DNA of 64,000 bases from Polaromonas sp. C04 (GCF_002002705.1 NZ_MUNS01000031.1:1-64000); one strand, 5' to 3'. Positions 16,507-25,179 are shown, counted from the first letter of the stretch. Made by a program: numbers and translations. The notes: a model not told the origin generated them from the letters alone.

Positions 16507-17484
16507 ATGCGCTATCTGCTTCTTGCATTGCCGCTGCTGCTGGGCGCGGTCACCCCCGTCGAGGCCCAGGTCAGCGTTGGGGTCAGCATCGGCATCAACG
16601 TGCCGGTGTATCCGCAGCTGGTCCGTATGCCGGGCTATCCCGTTTATTACGATCCGCGCGCGAGTACGAACTACTTCTTCTATGACGGCCTGTACTGGGT
16701 GTTCCGGGATGACAACTGGTATTCGAGCGGCTGGTACAACGGGCCGTGGCAGGCCATCGATCCCGAGTACGTGCCGCTGTTTGTGCTGCGCATTCCCGTG
16801 CGCTACTACCGCAATCCTCCGTCCTACTTCCGCGGCTGGGCGGCCGATGCGCCGCCCCGCTGGGGCGAGCGCTGGGGCGGCGACTGGCAACGGCAACGGG
16901 CCGGATGGGACCAGTGGAACCGAAGGGCCGTCCCCGCAGCGGCGCCGCTGCCGAGCTACCAGCGCCAGTATTCAGGTGCACGCTATCCCCGGGACGTAGC
17001 GCAGCAGCGGTCGATTCGCTCCAGCGACTATCGCTACCAGCCCCGTGAGGCTGTAAGCCGGCAGCAATTCCAGCAGCAGGCGCCGACCCCGGCGTCGCGG
17101 ACACAGCAGCAACAGCAGCAGCAACGTCCGCAGCAGCGCATGGCCGAACCGCCAACGCAAACGCAACGGCCCCAGACCGAACAGCAACGGCCCCAGGCCG
17201 AGCAACGCCCCCAGGCCGAACAGCAGCGTCCACAGACGCGCATGGCGCAGCCACAGCCGCCGCAAGCGCAGCGTCCCCAAGCCGAGCCCCAGAGGCAGGC
17301 CCCCGGGCAGCAGCCCATGCAGCGGCCGCCTGAAGCGCCACGCATGCAGCCGGAACAGCAACGTCAGCCGCAGGCCGCGCGGCCGGCCGCCGAGCCGCAG
17401 CGGGCTCGCCCCGAGCCGCAGAACCAGGGCCAGGAAAGGAACAGGCCCGGGCCGCAGGAACGGGACAGGGAAAACAGGAACTGA
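16507..17484 (+). CDS. Exported protein with Gln/Pro-rich C-terminal tail
   Basis: 325 residues. A Sec signal peptide (MRYLLLALPLLLGAVTPVEA, cut before QVSVG) is followed by an aromatic-rich domain (residues 20-150) with many Tyr/Trp (YFFYDGLYWVFRDDNWY, YNGPWQAI, VLRIPVRYY). The remaining half is low-complexity and built of Gln, Pro, Arg and Ala, with short repeats such as QQRPQ and RPQAEQ. The N-terminal type is frequent in proteobacterial exported proteins of unknown function. The tail should be disordered and basic, and could bind cell wall or nucleic acid; that is inference. AGGAGAAA lies upstream of the start. Confidence 0.8.
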   Translation: MRYLLLALPLLLGAVTPVEAQVSVGVSIGINVPVYPQLVRMPGYPVYYDPRASTNYFFYDGLYWVFRDDNWYSSGWYNGPWQAIDPEYVPLFVLRIPVRYYRNPPSYFRGWAADAPPRWGERWGGDWQRQRAGWDQWNRRAVPAAAPLPSYQRQYSGARYPRDVAQQRSIRSSDYRYQPREAVSRQQFQQQAPTPASRTQQQQQQQRPQQRMAEPPTQTQRPQTEQQRPQAEQRPQAEQQRPQTRMAQPQPPQAQRPQAEPQRQAPGQQPMQRPPEAPRMQPEQQRQPQAARPAAEPQRARPEPQNQGQERNRPGPQERDRENRN

Positions 17485-17645
17485 TCGCCAGCGACGGCCA
17501 CCACGCTTTTCGGCAACCGCTCACTGCGCCGGCAAGAAATCGGCCACGGCGGCGGCCGGTGCGCGGTCCAGTTCGCCGCGACGATGGCGACCAGCAATGC
17601 GGCAACGACAAGCAACAGGTCAATGATGATTTTGGTGTGGAGGAT

Positions 17646-19295
17646 TCAGAGCATGCCTTCGGACACCAGGTGCTGATCGAGCCACAGGCGCAGGCTCATG
17701 AAGGGGCTGCTGCCCGGCTCGCTGTCCAGCACCTTGCCCGCGTCCTCGCCCGTACCCACCCATTGCAGGTCGGTGCCGTCGGGTTTGAGCTCGACGCGGT
17801 AGACCCCTCCCGCGTCGTGGAAGTCGAACGCGCTGCGGATCTGCCGAGCCAGCTCGGGGCTGCGGACCATGACGCCCAGTTCGGTGTTGAGGTAGGCCGA
17901 ACGTGGATCCAGATTCATCGAGCCCACCAAAACCGTCTTCCCATCGATCAGCGTCAGCTTGGCATGCAGCGCGCCGCGCGAGGAGCTGAACGGCGCCCGA
18001 TATAGTTTGCTGCGCCGGATTTCGTGCGGGCTGAGCTCATACAGCTCGACCCCCATGCGCAACATGCCGACGCGGTAGTTCCGGTAGCTCGAATCGACCA
18101 CCGGCTCGTCGCTGGCGTCCAGGGAGTTGGTCACGACCCGGATCGCCACGTTGTGCCTGCGCGCTTCACGCAGATGCGCCATGCCGAGTGGCCCGGGAAT
18201 GAAGTAGGGCGAGGAGATCAGGATCTCGGAGCGCGCCGCCTGCACCTGCTCGACGTACTTGCGGATCAGCAGCGCGGGAGCGTTGGCCGGCGCCTGCCCG
18301 GGATCGGCCTTGGACGGGGGATCCGCGTAGGCGCTGGCCCAGGCCTTGATGAAATGAAGCTGCCCGCGGTCGATTTCCACGCCCAGTGGCGGCTCGCCGT
18401 AGATATCGGCCGCGGGCACGTCGTGGGGCCGCGGTGCCAGTTCCGGCCGCACGGCGGCATCGAATTTTTGCCGCAGGTCTTGCGCACTCTCGGGTGTTTG
18501 CACGATGGCGCGCAGCGGGTAGACCTCGTTGCTGTTCCAGTAGGTGTCGAAGATCTGCGACAACTCGTGCACCACCGGGCCCGTGGCCAGCAGGTCGAAG
18601 TCCACGAAGTTCGCTTGTGAGCTGCGCAGAAAGTACTCGTCGGCAAGGTTGCGTCCGCCCACCAGGGCCATGGCACCATCGGCCAGGAACAGCTTGTTGT
18701 GCATGCGGTGGTTCAACCGCTTGAAGTCCGTGAGGAAATTCAGGTTGCGCCACAGCGGGTTGCTGTGGGCGAAGGTGAACGGGTTGAACAGCCGGATCTC
18801 GACGTTGGGGTAGCTGGCCAGCCCGAGCAGCAGCGGGTCCAGAGGAGCGGTATAGAGATCATCAAGCAGCAGGCGCACGCGCACGCCGCGCTGGGCCGCG
18901 TTGCGCAGGCTGCGCAGGATGAGGCGCCCGGTTTGGTCGTTGCCGAGCAGGTAGTACTGCAGGTCGAGCGACGCTTGAGCCCGCCGGATCAGCTCCAGCC
19001 GGGTGTCCAGCGCAAATACGGATTGTGGCAACGGGCGCAGCCCCGACTGCTCCTGCTCCGCTGGGTATTGGGCGGCGATCCGCCCCAGGGCAGTGGCGCT
19101 GGACGCCGGGATGGCCGTGGATGACTCGCGCACCGCGGGCCGCTCCGGCAGGCTGCCGCACGCAGCCAGGGAAACCAGGAGCGCCGCCAGCAAGGCCCGA
19201 ACGGCCCATGGCCGCGCCAAAAAGAGTCTGCCGCTCAAGAGACTGTTGCCGGGGCAGCAGAGCTGCATCAGACCCAGACCGCGAAACGTTTCCAT
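17646..19295 (-). CDS. Phospholipase D family lipoprotein (ClsC-like cardiolipin synthase)
   Basis: 549 residues. A lipobox (VSLAACGSLPE, Cys at about residue 46) suggests membrane anchoring. Two PLD/HKD motifs are complete: HNKLFLADGAMALVGGRN (about 205) and HAKLTLIDGKTVLVGSMN (about 465). The pair of HKD motifs, the overall length and the ISSPYFIPG segment match the YmdC/ClsC-like proteins that make cardiolipin by phosphatidyl transfer. I use METFRGLG at 19295 as the start; an upstream in-frame ATG at 19310 is possible. It stands next to the left end of the island, and a terminator-like hairpin at 19326-19355 lies just before it. Confidence 0.88.
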   Translation of the reverse strand: METFRGLGLMQLCCPGNSLLSGRLFLARPWAVRALLAALLVSLAACGSLPERPAVRESSTAIPASSATALGRIAAQYPAEQEQSGLRPLPQSVFALDTRLELIRRAQASLDLQYYLLGNDQTGRLILRSLRNAAQRGVRVRLLLDDLYTAPLDPLLLGLASYPNVEIRLFNPFTFAHSNPLWRNLNFLTDFKRLNHRMHNKLFLADGAMALVGGRNLADEYFLRSSQANFVDFDLLATGPVVHELSQIFDTYWNSNEVYPLRAIVQTPESAQDLRQKFDAAVRPELAPRPHDVPAADIYGEPPLGVEIDRGQLHFIKAWASAYADPPSKADPGQAPANAPALLIRKYVEQVQAARSEILISSPYFIPGPLGMAHLREARRHNVAIRVVTNSLDASDEPVVDSSYRNYRVGMLRMGVELYELSPHEIRRSKLYRAPFSSSRGALHAKLTLIDGKTVLVGSMNLDPRSAYLNTELGVMVRSPELARQIRSAFDFHDAGGVYRVELKPDGTDLQWVGTGEDAGKVLDSEPGSSPFMSLRLWLDQHLVSEGML

Positions 19296-19325
19296 AGGGT
19301 TCCCACGCAATCCAGAAAAGACAAA

Positions 19326-19355
19326 GGGGCTAGCAGGTATTTACCGGCTAACCCC
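19326..19355 (-). terminator. Terminator-like hairpin just outside the left island end
   Basis: On the minus strand GGGGTTAGC, 12-nt loop, GCTAGCCCC (8 of 9 pairs Watson-Crick plus one G-U), followed by TTTGTCTTTTC. No minus-strand gene of the island needs a terminator 450 bp downstream. The simplest reading is that it was the native terminator of tRNA-Pro before the island separated them. Confidence 0.5.
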
Positions 19356-19363
19356 CGTCAATT

Positions 19364-19377
19364 ATGGTCGTGTGAAA
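19364..19377. repeat. Candidate attL (left attachment site)
   Basis: ATGGTCGTGTGAAA matches ATGGTCGGTGTGAAA at the 3' end of tRNA-Pro (27215-27229) with one missing G. It is short and imperfect, so the site is inferred mainly from position: it lies between the hairpin above and the first arm-type repeats. Confidence 0.4.
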
Positions 19378-19439
19378 CCGCTTGAAAGATGTCTTGCAGA
19401 CCGCATGAATGCTAGGTTTCACTTTTGAGATATTCATTT

Positions 19440-19460
19440 TGTTCCCCCATTTGTTCCCCC
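19440..19460. repeat. Left integrase arm-type repeats
   Basis: Two direct copies of TGTTCCCCC at 19440-19448 and 19452-19460, spaced 12 bp. The same pair with the same spacing recurs near the right end (27082 and 27094). Such end-specific repeats fit arm-type integrase binding sites. Confidence 0.5.
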
Positions 19461-19810
19461 GCTTTGCCTTCGATACCCCCGCTTTGGGGCTCTGAAAACT
19501 CAGCCCCGCCACTGACTATTAGCTTATCGAAAAAAGATCAGGCCGTCGCTTGATTGCCACGCCTTGCTAACCCAGCCCGCCGCGTAGGATGGCCCGAGTA
19601 ACCTGCTGTGGTGCTTCGCTATGACTGCCGCCAGTGCCGGTACTGCCGGCGGTGGGGGGTACCTATGCCCATGCGTGAGGGGGTGGGGCGCTTGCAGCTA
19701 ACTCCGGGACCACGCTAGGGGGACTGAGGGACGGGGCGTTTTTTCTGCGGACCCCCATCTCCGACCGCGCTGTAAAAAAAGGTCCGCACTAATTTGCGCG
19801 CGAGGCGTGC
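19461..19810. other. Non-coding left end of the island
   Basis: About 350 bases without a convincing gene. It holds a GC-rich, G-tract-bearing stretch (about 19640-19740) and a 7-bp inverted repeat GCGGACC/GGTCCGC (19747-19753 and 19781-19787) around a run of seven A. No promoter or RNA gene is recognisable. In satellites of this plan a packaging site could sit here, but nothing in the bases proves it. Confidence 0.4.
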
Positions 19811-20845
19811 TTAGTCCTGGGTGCAATCCGTAGTGAACCCGCCCCCGACCATTGGTGTTGAGGTGCAGTTCGATATTGCCGGCAGTTGAGGCCGGACAGG
19901 GTAAATTGGTTTCTCAGCTTCAATCGCGGAATAGCCACATTGCGCCTGTTGCGCCACTCGGACAACCTGCGGAATAACTTCGTTTGGACAATTCTGTTGC
20001 CTGCAATTCTCGACCGCTTTTTTCAAAGCGTCTTGAAGGCATTGCATCATCGAACCTTTAGACGCCGTCTGAGGGTTTGATGGCGAATTTGCCCCAATGG
20101 CGGTCCAGTCTTTCAGGTCTCGGTCTTTATCAATACATGCTTGCTTGCTGCCCGCAGCGCAAGATATGGCGTGCGCCTGGTAGCTCTTAACAATTGTTGT
20201 GCAATCGGCATTTGTTCCGCACCATGCAAGGCTCTGAGTCACCCACTGATTCAATGCACTATCGTTCGATGAAACCGATAAGACACTTTTTCTTAAATCC
20301 CACTTTTTACGATCGCGCTTTAGGTCCGTGCACGCCTGATGGTGGTTACCCGTGTTGCACAACCTGGCATGAGCTTTGTAGCTCGACGCGATTCTTAAGC
20401 ATTCGACATCACTTCCACACAGCCCAATATTGTTTTGGTACCAGTAGATGATTGCCATGTTTGACTCATTCGCCGGATTATTTAGGTCACCGGTAGCCCC
20501 CATGACTACTTCCGATGGATTTACATCGCCAAGTTTCATCGAACCATGATTATCGCAATACGCGGACAGAAGTATTGTGGCCGTGACATCGTCCACACGC
20601 TTGTCGTCTTTAGCGGGAGCGACCCCCTCAAACGCTGCCACGTCCGAAGCAACCTTTGACAAGGTCGCTTCAATTCCTGACTTCAAATTCAAAATTCTGG
20701 AATCACGCCACAACGCTGTCCCTCGTTCAGCGTTGAACGATGCGCAACTGTCTGTCGCCTTCGGATACCACGCCTTTTCCCCAGCCAAGCATGTGCCACT
20801 GAAGACAAAGCAAAAACAGACAAAAACCAGAATTCTTTTGAACAT
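19811..20845 (-). CDS. Exported protein with two cysteine-rich repeats (island cargo)
   Basis: 344 residues, unrecognised. A Sec signal peptide (MFKRILVFVCFCFVFSGTCLA) is cut near residue 21. Two tandem units of about 50 residues (about 134-183 and 200-249) share CG-x4-C-x2-I-x2-SY-x-AHA-x2-C-x(7-8)-C-x-D-x2-RD-x-K-x-W, with four Cys each (143, 149, 163, 172 and 209, 215, 229, 237). A C-terminal part has further Cys (CLQDALKKAVENCRQQNC). The even Cys number and export suggest disulfide-stabilised periplasmic or secreted repeats. Base composition is visibly more AT-rich than the host genes. It occupies the end of the island where satellites carry accessory genes. Function unknown. Confidence 0.75.
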   Translation of the reverse strand: MFKRILVFVCFCFVFSGTCLAGEKAWYPKATDSCASFNAERGTALWRDSRILNLKSGIEATLSKVASDVAAFEGVAPAKDDKRVDDVTATILLSAYCDNHGSMKLGDVNPSEVVMGATGDLNNPANESNMAIIYWYQNNIGLCGSDVECLRIASSYKAHARLCNTGNHHQACTDLKRDRKKWDLRKSVLSVSSNDSALNQWVTQSLAWCGTNADCTTIVKSYQAHAISCAAGSKQACIDKDRDLKDWTAIGANSPSNPQTASKGSMMQCLQDALKKAVENCRQQNCPNEVIPQVVRVAQQAQCGYSAIEAEKPIYPVRPQLPAISNCTSTPMVGGGFTTDCTQD

Positions 20846-20964
20846 AACACCCCGACATCACGGCCTGACAAAAATGAACCGGTTTTCACAGAGCCGATTC
20901 AGTGATCGGCCGAATACTACGCCCTACTCGCGCGCGCGCGAAGTCGAGCGAAGTCGTGCGGGGG

Positions 20965-21255
20965 TCAAAAGTCGGTCGGGTATACGTGGGGATGATACTT
21001 GGGCGGATTGCCTTCCCCTGTATATTCCAGCGCGCCATCATGAACCATCTGCGCCTTCAGCTGCTCCAGTGCCTCGATAATTTCAGGTAGGTAGCCCGCA
21101 GGCAGCGTGACACCGCGCAGGCCGGGCTTTAGCGGACCGCCGTTGGCTGGCTGATAGAAGTATCGAATATCGACGATTGCCCGGCCACGGTGAGCAGCAA
21201 GGCGCACTTTCAAAATGTGCTTGTCAAGGGCAAGCGTCGAATCAGCGGGCGACAT
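20965..21255 (-). CDS. PC4/p15-like single-strand DNA-binding protein
   Basis: 96 residues. The segment LRAAHRGRAIVDIRYFY-like beta strands (read as VRLAAHRGRAIVDIRYFY), GPLKPGLRGVTLPAGYL and EIIEALEQL match the transcriptional coactivator p15 (PC4) fold, small proteins that bind single-stranded DNA and often occur in phages. The start at 21255 overlaps the end of the upstream gene by 14 bp. A helper role in island replication or transcription is likely but inferred. Confidence 0.65.
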   Translation of the reverse strand: MSPADSTLALDKHILKVRLAAHRGRAIVDIRYFYQPANGGPLKPGLRGVTLPAGYLPEIIEALEQLKAQMVHDGALEYTGEGNPPKYHPHVYPTDF

Positions 21256-21706
21256 TACAAACCCCTTCATTGAGCAACAGGGCCACCAGCCGCAGTAGGT
21301 CGGCCACTGGGTCGGGTGATCTGGCCTCGGGGTCGCCCCGCAAAGAATGGAGTGCATCGTTTTCGCTGATGCGCCCATTGCGGCGCTCGCAGGTCTTGCG
21401 CAGGTCGGCAAACTCAGACGCGAGGTGCATGTAATTCTCGCCGGCCTGGGGCGTGATGCCCGCATGGCGCAAAAGGTGGGCAACCTCACCAGCGGGCGCT
21501 TTCAGCAGCAGCGCGCCACACCGCAGAGATAGACGCGTGCCAGTTACCACCGCCTCGCGTGCGCGCGCATGCGCAAGGTGTAGATCATGAGTAACGACGT
21601 GGGTCGCTTGTCGGGCGAGCCGGGCGCGCAATAGTTCACCAGCCCTGCCGGGCGCGTCCGGGTGTTCCTCAGCAATTTGCAATAAGCGGGCATCCCAGTT
21701 AATCAT
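21242..21706 (-). CDS. Hypothetical island protein
   Basis: 154 residues, largely helical, no recognised domain. The start MINWDARLLQ at 21706 is chosen because GAGAGGAAAT lies just upstream; an in-frame ATG 42 nt earlier lacks a ribosome site. Heptad-like stretches occur (ARLARQATHVVTHDLHLAHARAREA). It follows the origin-like repeats and is coupled by overlap to the PC4-like gene. Confidence 0.6.
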   Translation of the reverse strand: MINWDARLLQIAEEHPDAPGRAGELLRARLARQATHVVTHDLHLAHARAREAVVTGTRLSLRCGALLLKAPAGEVAHLLRHAGITPQAGENYMHLASEFADLRKTCERRNGRISENDALHSLRGDPEARSPDPVADLLRLVALLLNEGVCNVAR

Positions 21707-21784
21707 AATTTCCTCTCTCGCGTGCGCGTGCGTGGGGCAGTTGCACACATTTCATAATTTCCCATAATTTTAAAAATCGGTCCT

Positions 21785-21886
21785 GGTGACACTTGATGAC
21801 GCTTATTCCTATATCTATCGTCTGCAAATAACTTCTCAATTTCACATATACGGTAGATAAGGGGGGAAGCGTCATCAAGCGTCATC
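21785..21886. repeat. Origin-like inverted pair of iterons
   Basis: AAGCGTCATC occurs twice head to tail at 21867-21886, and a near-identical 20-bp unit (18 of 20) lies inverted at 21785-21804. The 62-nt spacer is AT-rich and has a further weak symmetry (TATCTA ... TAGATA). The block is immediately downstream of the primase-helicase gene. Repeats flanking an AT-rich core next to the initiator are what a replication origin would look like; alternatively they are regulator sites. Confidence 0.55.
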
Positions 21887-21948
21887 GCCGGCAGTTTTGC
21901 CCCGTGCAAGTTGCCGGGCAGCGCCAGCAGTTACGGCAGATTTCAGCG

Positions 21949-24357
21949 TCACCCCCTCACGAGCGCGACCGGTGCGTGTTCCCATGGCTGCTTCAATTGG
22001 CGATCCAGGAGCAGCGCGCCCTCTTTCTTGCGCGTCACCGGCAGGCCACGCTCTTTCAGGGCGAGGGTCATTGCGCGTTGCGACCAGGGCGAATGCATTC
22101 CGCGCATGCCGCACCACGATCTAAAGCGTTGATAGAGATCATGCGTTTGCACACTGCCCCCGTGCATGCCGACTGTGCATTCGTCGAGGAATTCGCCCAC
22201 GAGGTCTTCGCCGTCCAGGTAGTCGGCTGATGCGGCCTCGACGCTTGCCGGCGGTTTCAAGCCTTCCCGGTACCACGCGACCGCACCATCGATGCACCAC
22301 CGCAAAATGGCAGGCCCTTCTGCTTTGAGCTTTTCGGATAGTTGCGGATCGCGCTTTTCCTGCGGAATCGTCACATTGAACGGCACCAGCAAGACGCGGC
22401 GGCGGATTGCTTCATCGATCGACCGGAACGTCGGCTGGTGGTTGCCTGCAATCAAGAGCGTGAACTGCGGCGTGTATTCGAAAAAATCCTGCCGCATGAG
22501 GCGAGCCGTTACAGTGTCGCCGCCGGTCAAGTCCTTAATTACCGCTTCATCCCACGATTTCCCCGGCGGTAATTCGCTACTGACGACAAGCCGTGCCCCC
22601 CGCAAACCTGCCAGGTTGGTTGGATGGCTTTCGTTTCGGCTATCGAGGAACAACGAGGCGGGCGCGCGGCGGGCATATTCATGCAGCAGCCATTGCAGCG
22701 TGTTCAGGAACACTGATTTCCCGTTGGCGCCATTTCCGTAGAGGAAGAGTAATTTTTGTTCCCGCGTGTGCCCTGTGAGTGCATACCCTGCCGCGCGCTG
22801 AATGAACGCAATCATTTCAGCGTCACCGGAAAACACTTGATCGAGGAATGCCCGCCACAGCGGTGCATCGGTTCCCGCTGGTGCGGGATCGACCGATACG
22901 CTCTTGGTGATGTAGTCGCCTCGATCAGGCGGGCGCACTGCCCCGGTTTTCAAGTCCACAGTGCCGGTGGGCGTGCCCAACATATCCAGGTCGGCATCGA
23001 ATTGTTCGACACCGGCAACAAGGTCGACATTGCTGCGGGCTGTCAATTCCACGCTTGCCGCGAAGGACGCTTGGCGCAGATCGGCCGCTTTGCGCTTCAT
23101 TGCCGCAATGAGCCTGTCGGCGTCATCGGGGTTGGGCAACGTCGATGCCTTGTGTTCGGCCCACTGTTTCAGCAAGGCGGCTTTGGCGCGTAGGAATTCG
23201 CGCGTCATGGTCATATGGCGCATACGTGCGTCAAGTTCCCAGAGCACGCCATCCCAAAATAGCCAGCGGCCCCAGGCAGGGACAAAGCGTGCATCCCGTG
23301 ACCATCCGGCCAGGGAGAGGTCGAGGGCCATTTGATCGTGTGAAAGATCAGGATCGGCTTCGACCTCGAACGGCGCAAGTTGCCAGCCATACCTTGATGC
23401 GGCGCGCGGCGGAATTACCTGCCCAGGCTGGCCGAACGCCTGCGCTGTGTCGATACCTCGCCGGGGGTTCTGCCACCCTGCCCGCTGCGCCCGAGCAAAC
23501 ACGGCAGCAAAACCCGTTCTTTCGCCGGTAAATGTTGTCCAGCGTGCAAGGTCGTCAGGCTTGTGCTTGGACGAGGTCGCCGACCATTCGGCCCACAGGA
23601 CAAACCCAACGTCGCCGAGGCACGCGAGCGCCTGCCCAATGCTGATCCAGTCATAGTAATCATCCGCCGGTATCACTTGGAGGGCGCTGCGCAAATCGGC
23701 AAGCACTTCCGGCGTTGCCTCACGTGGCTCTACCTGCCGGGCCGCGTCGGCCATGTCGGTTAGTGGGAATATAGGCACCAGATCGGAAACCAAGTCGATG
23801 CACGCGCCGCCGATCAGATGCGCCTCGAACGGAACGCCCGTCACGCGGCCAACGTAATAGGTCTGTGACAAGGTGAACGATTCATGCGCGAGGATGCCAC
23901 CCAAGGCCCCATTCAGGCGGCCCAGCAGCTCGCGCCGTGCCGCCGGTTCATACTCGCGCGACAGTGGCGCAAGGACGCGCCAGCGGGGCGCGTCGGGGCT
24001 ATGCGACGGGGTGGTATAGATGACGGCGCGGATTCCGGCCAACTTGAGGAACAAAGCGGCTGATTCGGGCGACACCTGGCCGGCGTCGTAATCCCCCTCG
24101 ATGCCCGAGATGGCAATGACGTTGGCATCGTGCCGCAATGACCCGCGCGCAGTGCGCTCATCTCCGAATTTCGCGAGCTTGATAAGCGGGCAAGCTGCTT
24201 TAGTTGGGTACTCGGGCGGATTGATGCAGCAGGCAACAAGGTCGGGCCACGTCAGATCGTGGCGTTCGAGCACGTCGGCGCGGACGGTTGGGAAGATGCT
24301 TGCATGAATGACGTGCGGCGGTGAAGGCACCACGATAGGTGACATGGGGCCGCTCAT
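21949..24357 (-). CDS. P4-family phage primase-helicase
   Basis: 802 residues. The N-terminal part (about 1-200) resembles a primase/polymerase catalytic region (AISGIEGDYDAGQ, RWRVLAPLS). A PriCT-like segment follows (VIPADDYYDWISIGQALACLG). The C-terminal half is the D5/P4 helicase: Walker A GNGANGKSVFLNTLQ, then VVSSELPPGKSWDEAVIKDLTGGD, LIAGNHQP and sensor residues RSIDEAIRRRVLLVPF. The start MSGPMSPIVV at 24357 overlaps the upstream stop as ATGA. It should start and unwind the island's own replication. Full length, no visible damage. Confidence 0.9.
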   Translation of the reverse strand: MSGPMSPIVVPSPPHVIHASIFPTVRADVLERHDLTWPDLVACCINPPEYPTKAACPLIKLAKFGDERTARGSLRHDANVIAISGIEGDYDAGQVSPESAALFLKLAGIRAVIYTTPSHSPDAPRWRVLAPLSREYEPAARRELLGRLNGALGGILAHESFTLSQTYYVGRVTGVPFEAHLIGGACIDLVSDLVPIFPLTDMADAARQVEPREATPEVLADLRSALQVIPADDYYDWISIGQALACLGDVGFVLWAEWSATSSKHKPDDLARWTTFTGERTGFAAVFARAQRAGWQNPRRGIDTAQAFGQPGQVIPPRAASRYGWQLAPFEVEADPDLSHDQMALDLSLAGWSRDARFVPAWGRWLFWDGVLWELDARMRHMTMTREFLRAKAALLKQWAEHKASTLPNPDDADRLIAAMKRKAADLRQASFAASVELTARSNVDLVAGVEQFDADLDMLGTPTGTVDLKTGAVRPPDRGDYITKSVSVDPAPAGTDAPLWRAFLDQVFSGDAEMIAFIQRAAGYALTGHTREQKLLFLYGNGANGKSVFLNTLQWLLHEYARRAPASLFLDSRNESHPTNLAGLRGARLVVSSELPPGKSWDEAVIKDLTGGDTVTARLMRQDFFEYTPQFTLLIAGNHQPTFRSIDEAIRRRVLLVPFNVTIPQEKRDPQLSEKLKAEGPAILRWCIDGAVAWYREGLKPPASVEAASADYLDGEDLVGEFLDECTVGMHGGSVQTHDLYQRFRSWCGMRGMHSPWSQRAMTLALKERGLPVTRKKEGALLLDRQLKQPWEHAPVALVRG

Positions 24358-24923
24358 TGCATACCCCCTGTAGTAATCGTCGTCAACGCGGCTAGCCTTG
24401 CGTCCTCTGTAGCGTTCGGAATCCCGCCTCTGCCGTGCTTGTGTGCTGCCCTGTAGCATGCGCGACAGAGCTTGTAAAACGAAAAACAATGGCCCTCGCC
24501 GGATGGATTCAACAAGCGCACTACGCCGCCGGGCTTGCGGGCAGGTGAAAACAGCTTGCCGCAGTTGCCGCACTTGGCACCAGGCATAAGGCGCTCGGCC
24601 CATACTTGCGATGCGATGTAATCCGCCCGTGCGGCCGTCAGCCTATCTTCAAGCGCGTGAGGCAGCCCCTGCAAGCCATGCTTGGCCAATGCATCGCGGC
24701 ACGTGGCGCAGATAAAGCACACGGCTTTGTCCGGTACTCCGACCAGCGATTTAGCCTTGCGCTCCGCCGTGAATGGTCTGGAGCAGCCGCCACACAGCGC
24801 ACCTAACTTTGACATGGCTGTCAATACGCTGGCATTTTCTATAGAATCGGTGACGTGTTTCGTGAGTGTCTTGGCGGGTTGACTGTTACCAGCGGTCAGC
24901 CCGTTGCCTTTTGTGGTGTCCAT
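24354..24923 (-). CDS. Zinc-finger island protein
   Basis: 189 residues with two Cys-rich units: CGGCSRPF...CFICATC (about 46-82) and CGNCGKLF...CRACY (about 122-160). Each is followed by an LPHALEDRL- or IPNATEDARL-type motif, indicating an internal duplication with a four-Cys zinc site in each half. It sits 10 bp after the AlpA-like gene and overlaps the primase start, so the three are one transcript. Probably a DNA-binding accessory factor; no named family is recognised. Confidence 0.65.
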   Translation of the reverse strand: MDTTKGNGLTAGNSQPAKTLTKHVTDSIENASVLTAMSKLGALCGGCSRPFTAERKAKSLVGVPDKAVCFICATCRDALAKHGLQGLPHALEDRLTAARADYIASQVWAERLMPGAKCGNCGKLFSPARKPGGVVRLLNPSGEGHCFSFYKLCRACYRAAHKHGRGGIPNATEDARLAALTTITTGGMQ

Positions 24924-24933
24924 GGCGCGCCCC

Positions 24934-25179
24934 TTAAACCGTGGCCATCTCGGCCCGCTTCGCATGAAGTCGGTTTACCAGTTCCCGAATCTCGGCTTCG
25001 GACTTGCCCGCGATACGCGCCGCGTTGATGGCCTGCACTTCCTCCGACGGCCACCCGACCGACCTCTGACCAATGGGCACGGGTTTTGTGAAAAGCCCGA
25101 CCTTGATAGCGTTGTAAATGCTGGCGTGACTACGGTGCCCGGTTTCAGCCTTGACGGCTGGCATTCTGTAAATGGACAT
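24934..25179 (-). CDS. AlpA-like phage regulatory protein
   Basis: 81 residues. The N-terminal winged helix-turn-helix fits AlpA (MPAVKAETGHRSHASIYNAI, then VPIGQRSVGWPSEEV). AlpA-type proteins switch on integrase/excision genes in P4-like elements and act as main regulators in Gram-negative PICIs. Paired direct repeats at 25257-25287 lie about 80 bp upstream and could be its operator. First gene of the AlpA-zinc finger-primase transcript. Confidence 0.78.
   Translation of the reverse strand: MSIYRMPAVKAETGHRSHASIYNAIKVGLFTKPVPIGQRSVGWPSEEVQAINAARIAGKSEAEIRELVNRLHAKRAEMATV

Noticed and set aside
17100-17460. CAG/CCG-rich repeats in the tail of the exported protein as a possible CRISPR-like array
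   Set aside because: The units are irregular and keep one reading frame of Gln/Pro/Arg codons; there are no uniform spacers and no cas genes.
17364-17615. Minus-strand frame with a hydrophobic start (LLVVAALLVAIVAAN) between the Gln/Pro-rich gene and the PLD gene
   Set aside because: Only about 20 hydrophobic residues precede sequence antisense to the exported protein gene; no ribosome site or homology was recognised.
21703-21909. Short minus-strand frame across the origin-like repeats
   Set aside because: It has no good ribosome site, no recognisable domain, and runs through the iteron block, which is better explained as a cis site.
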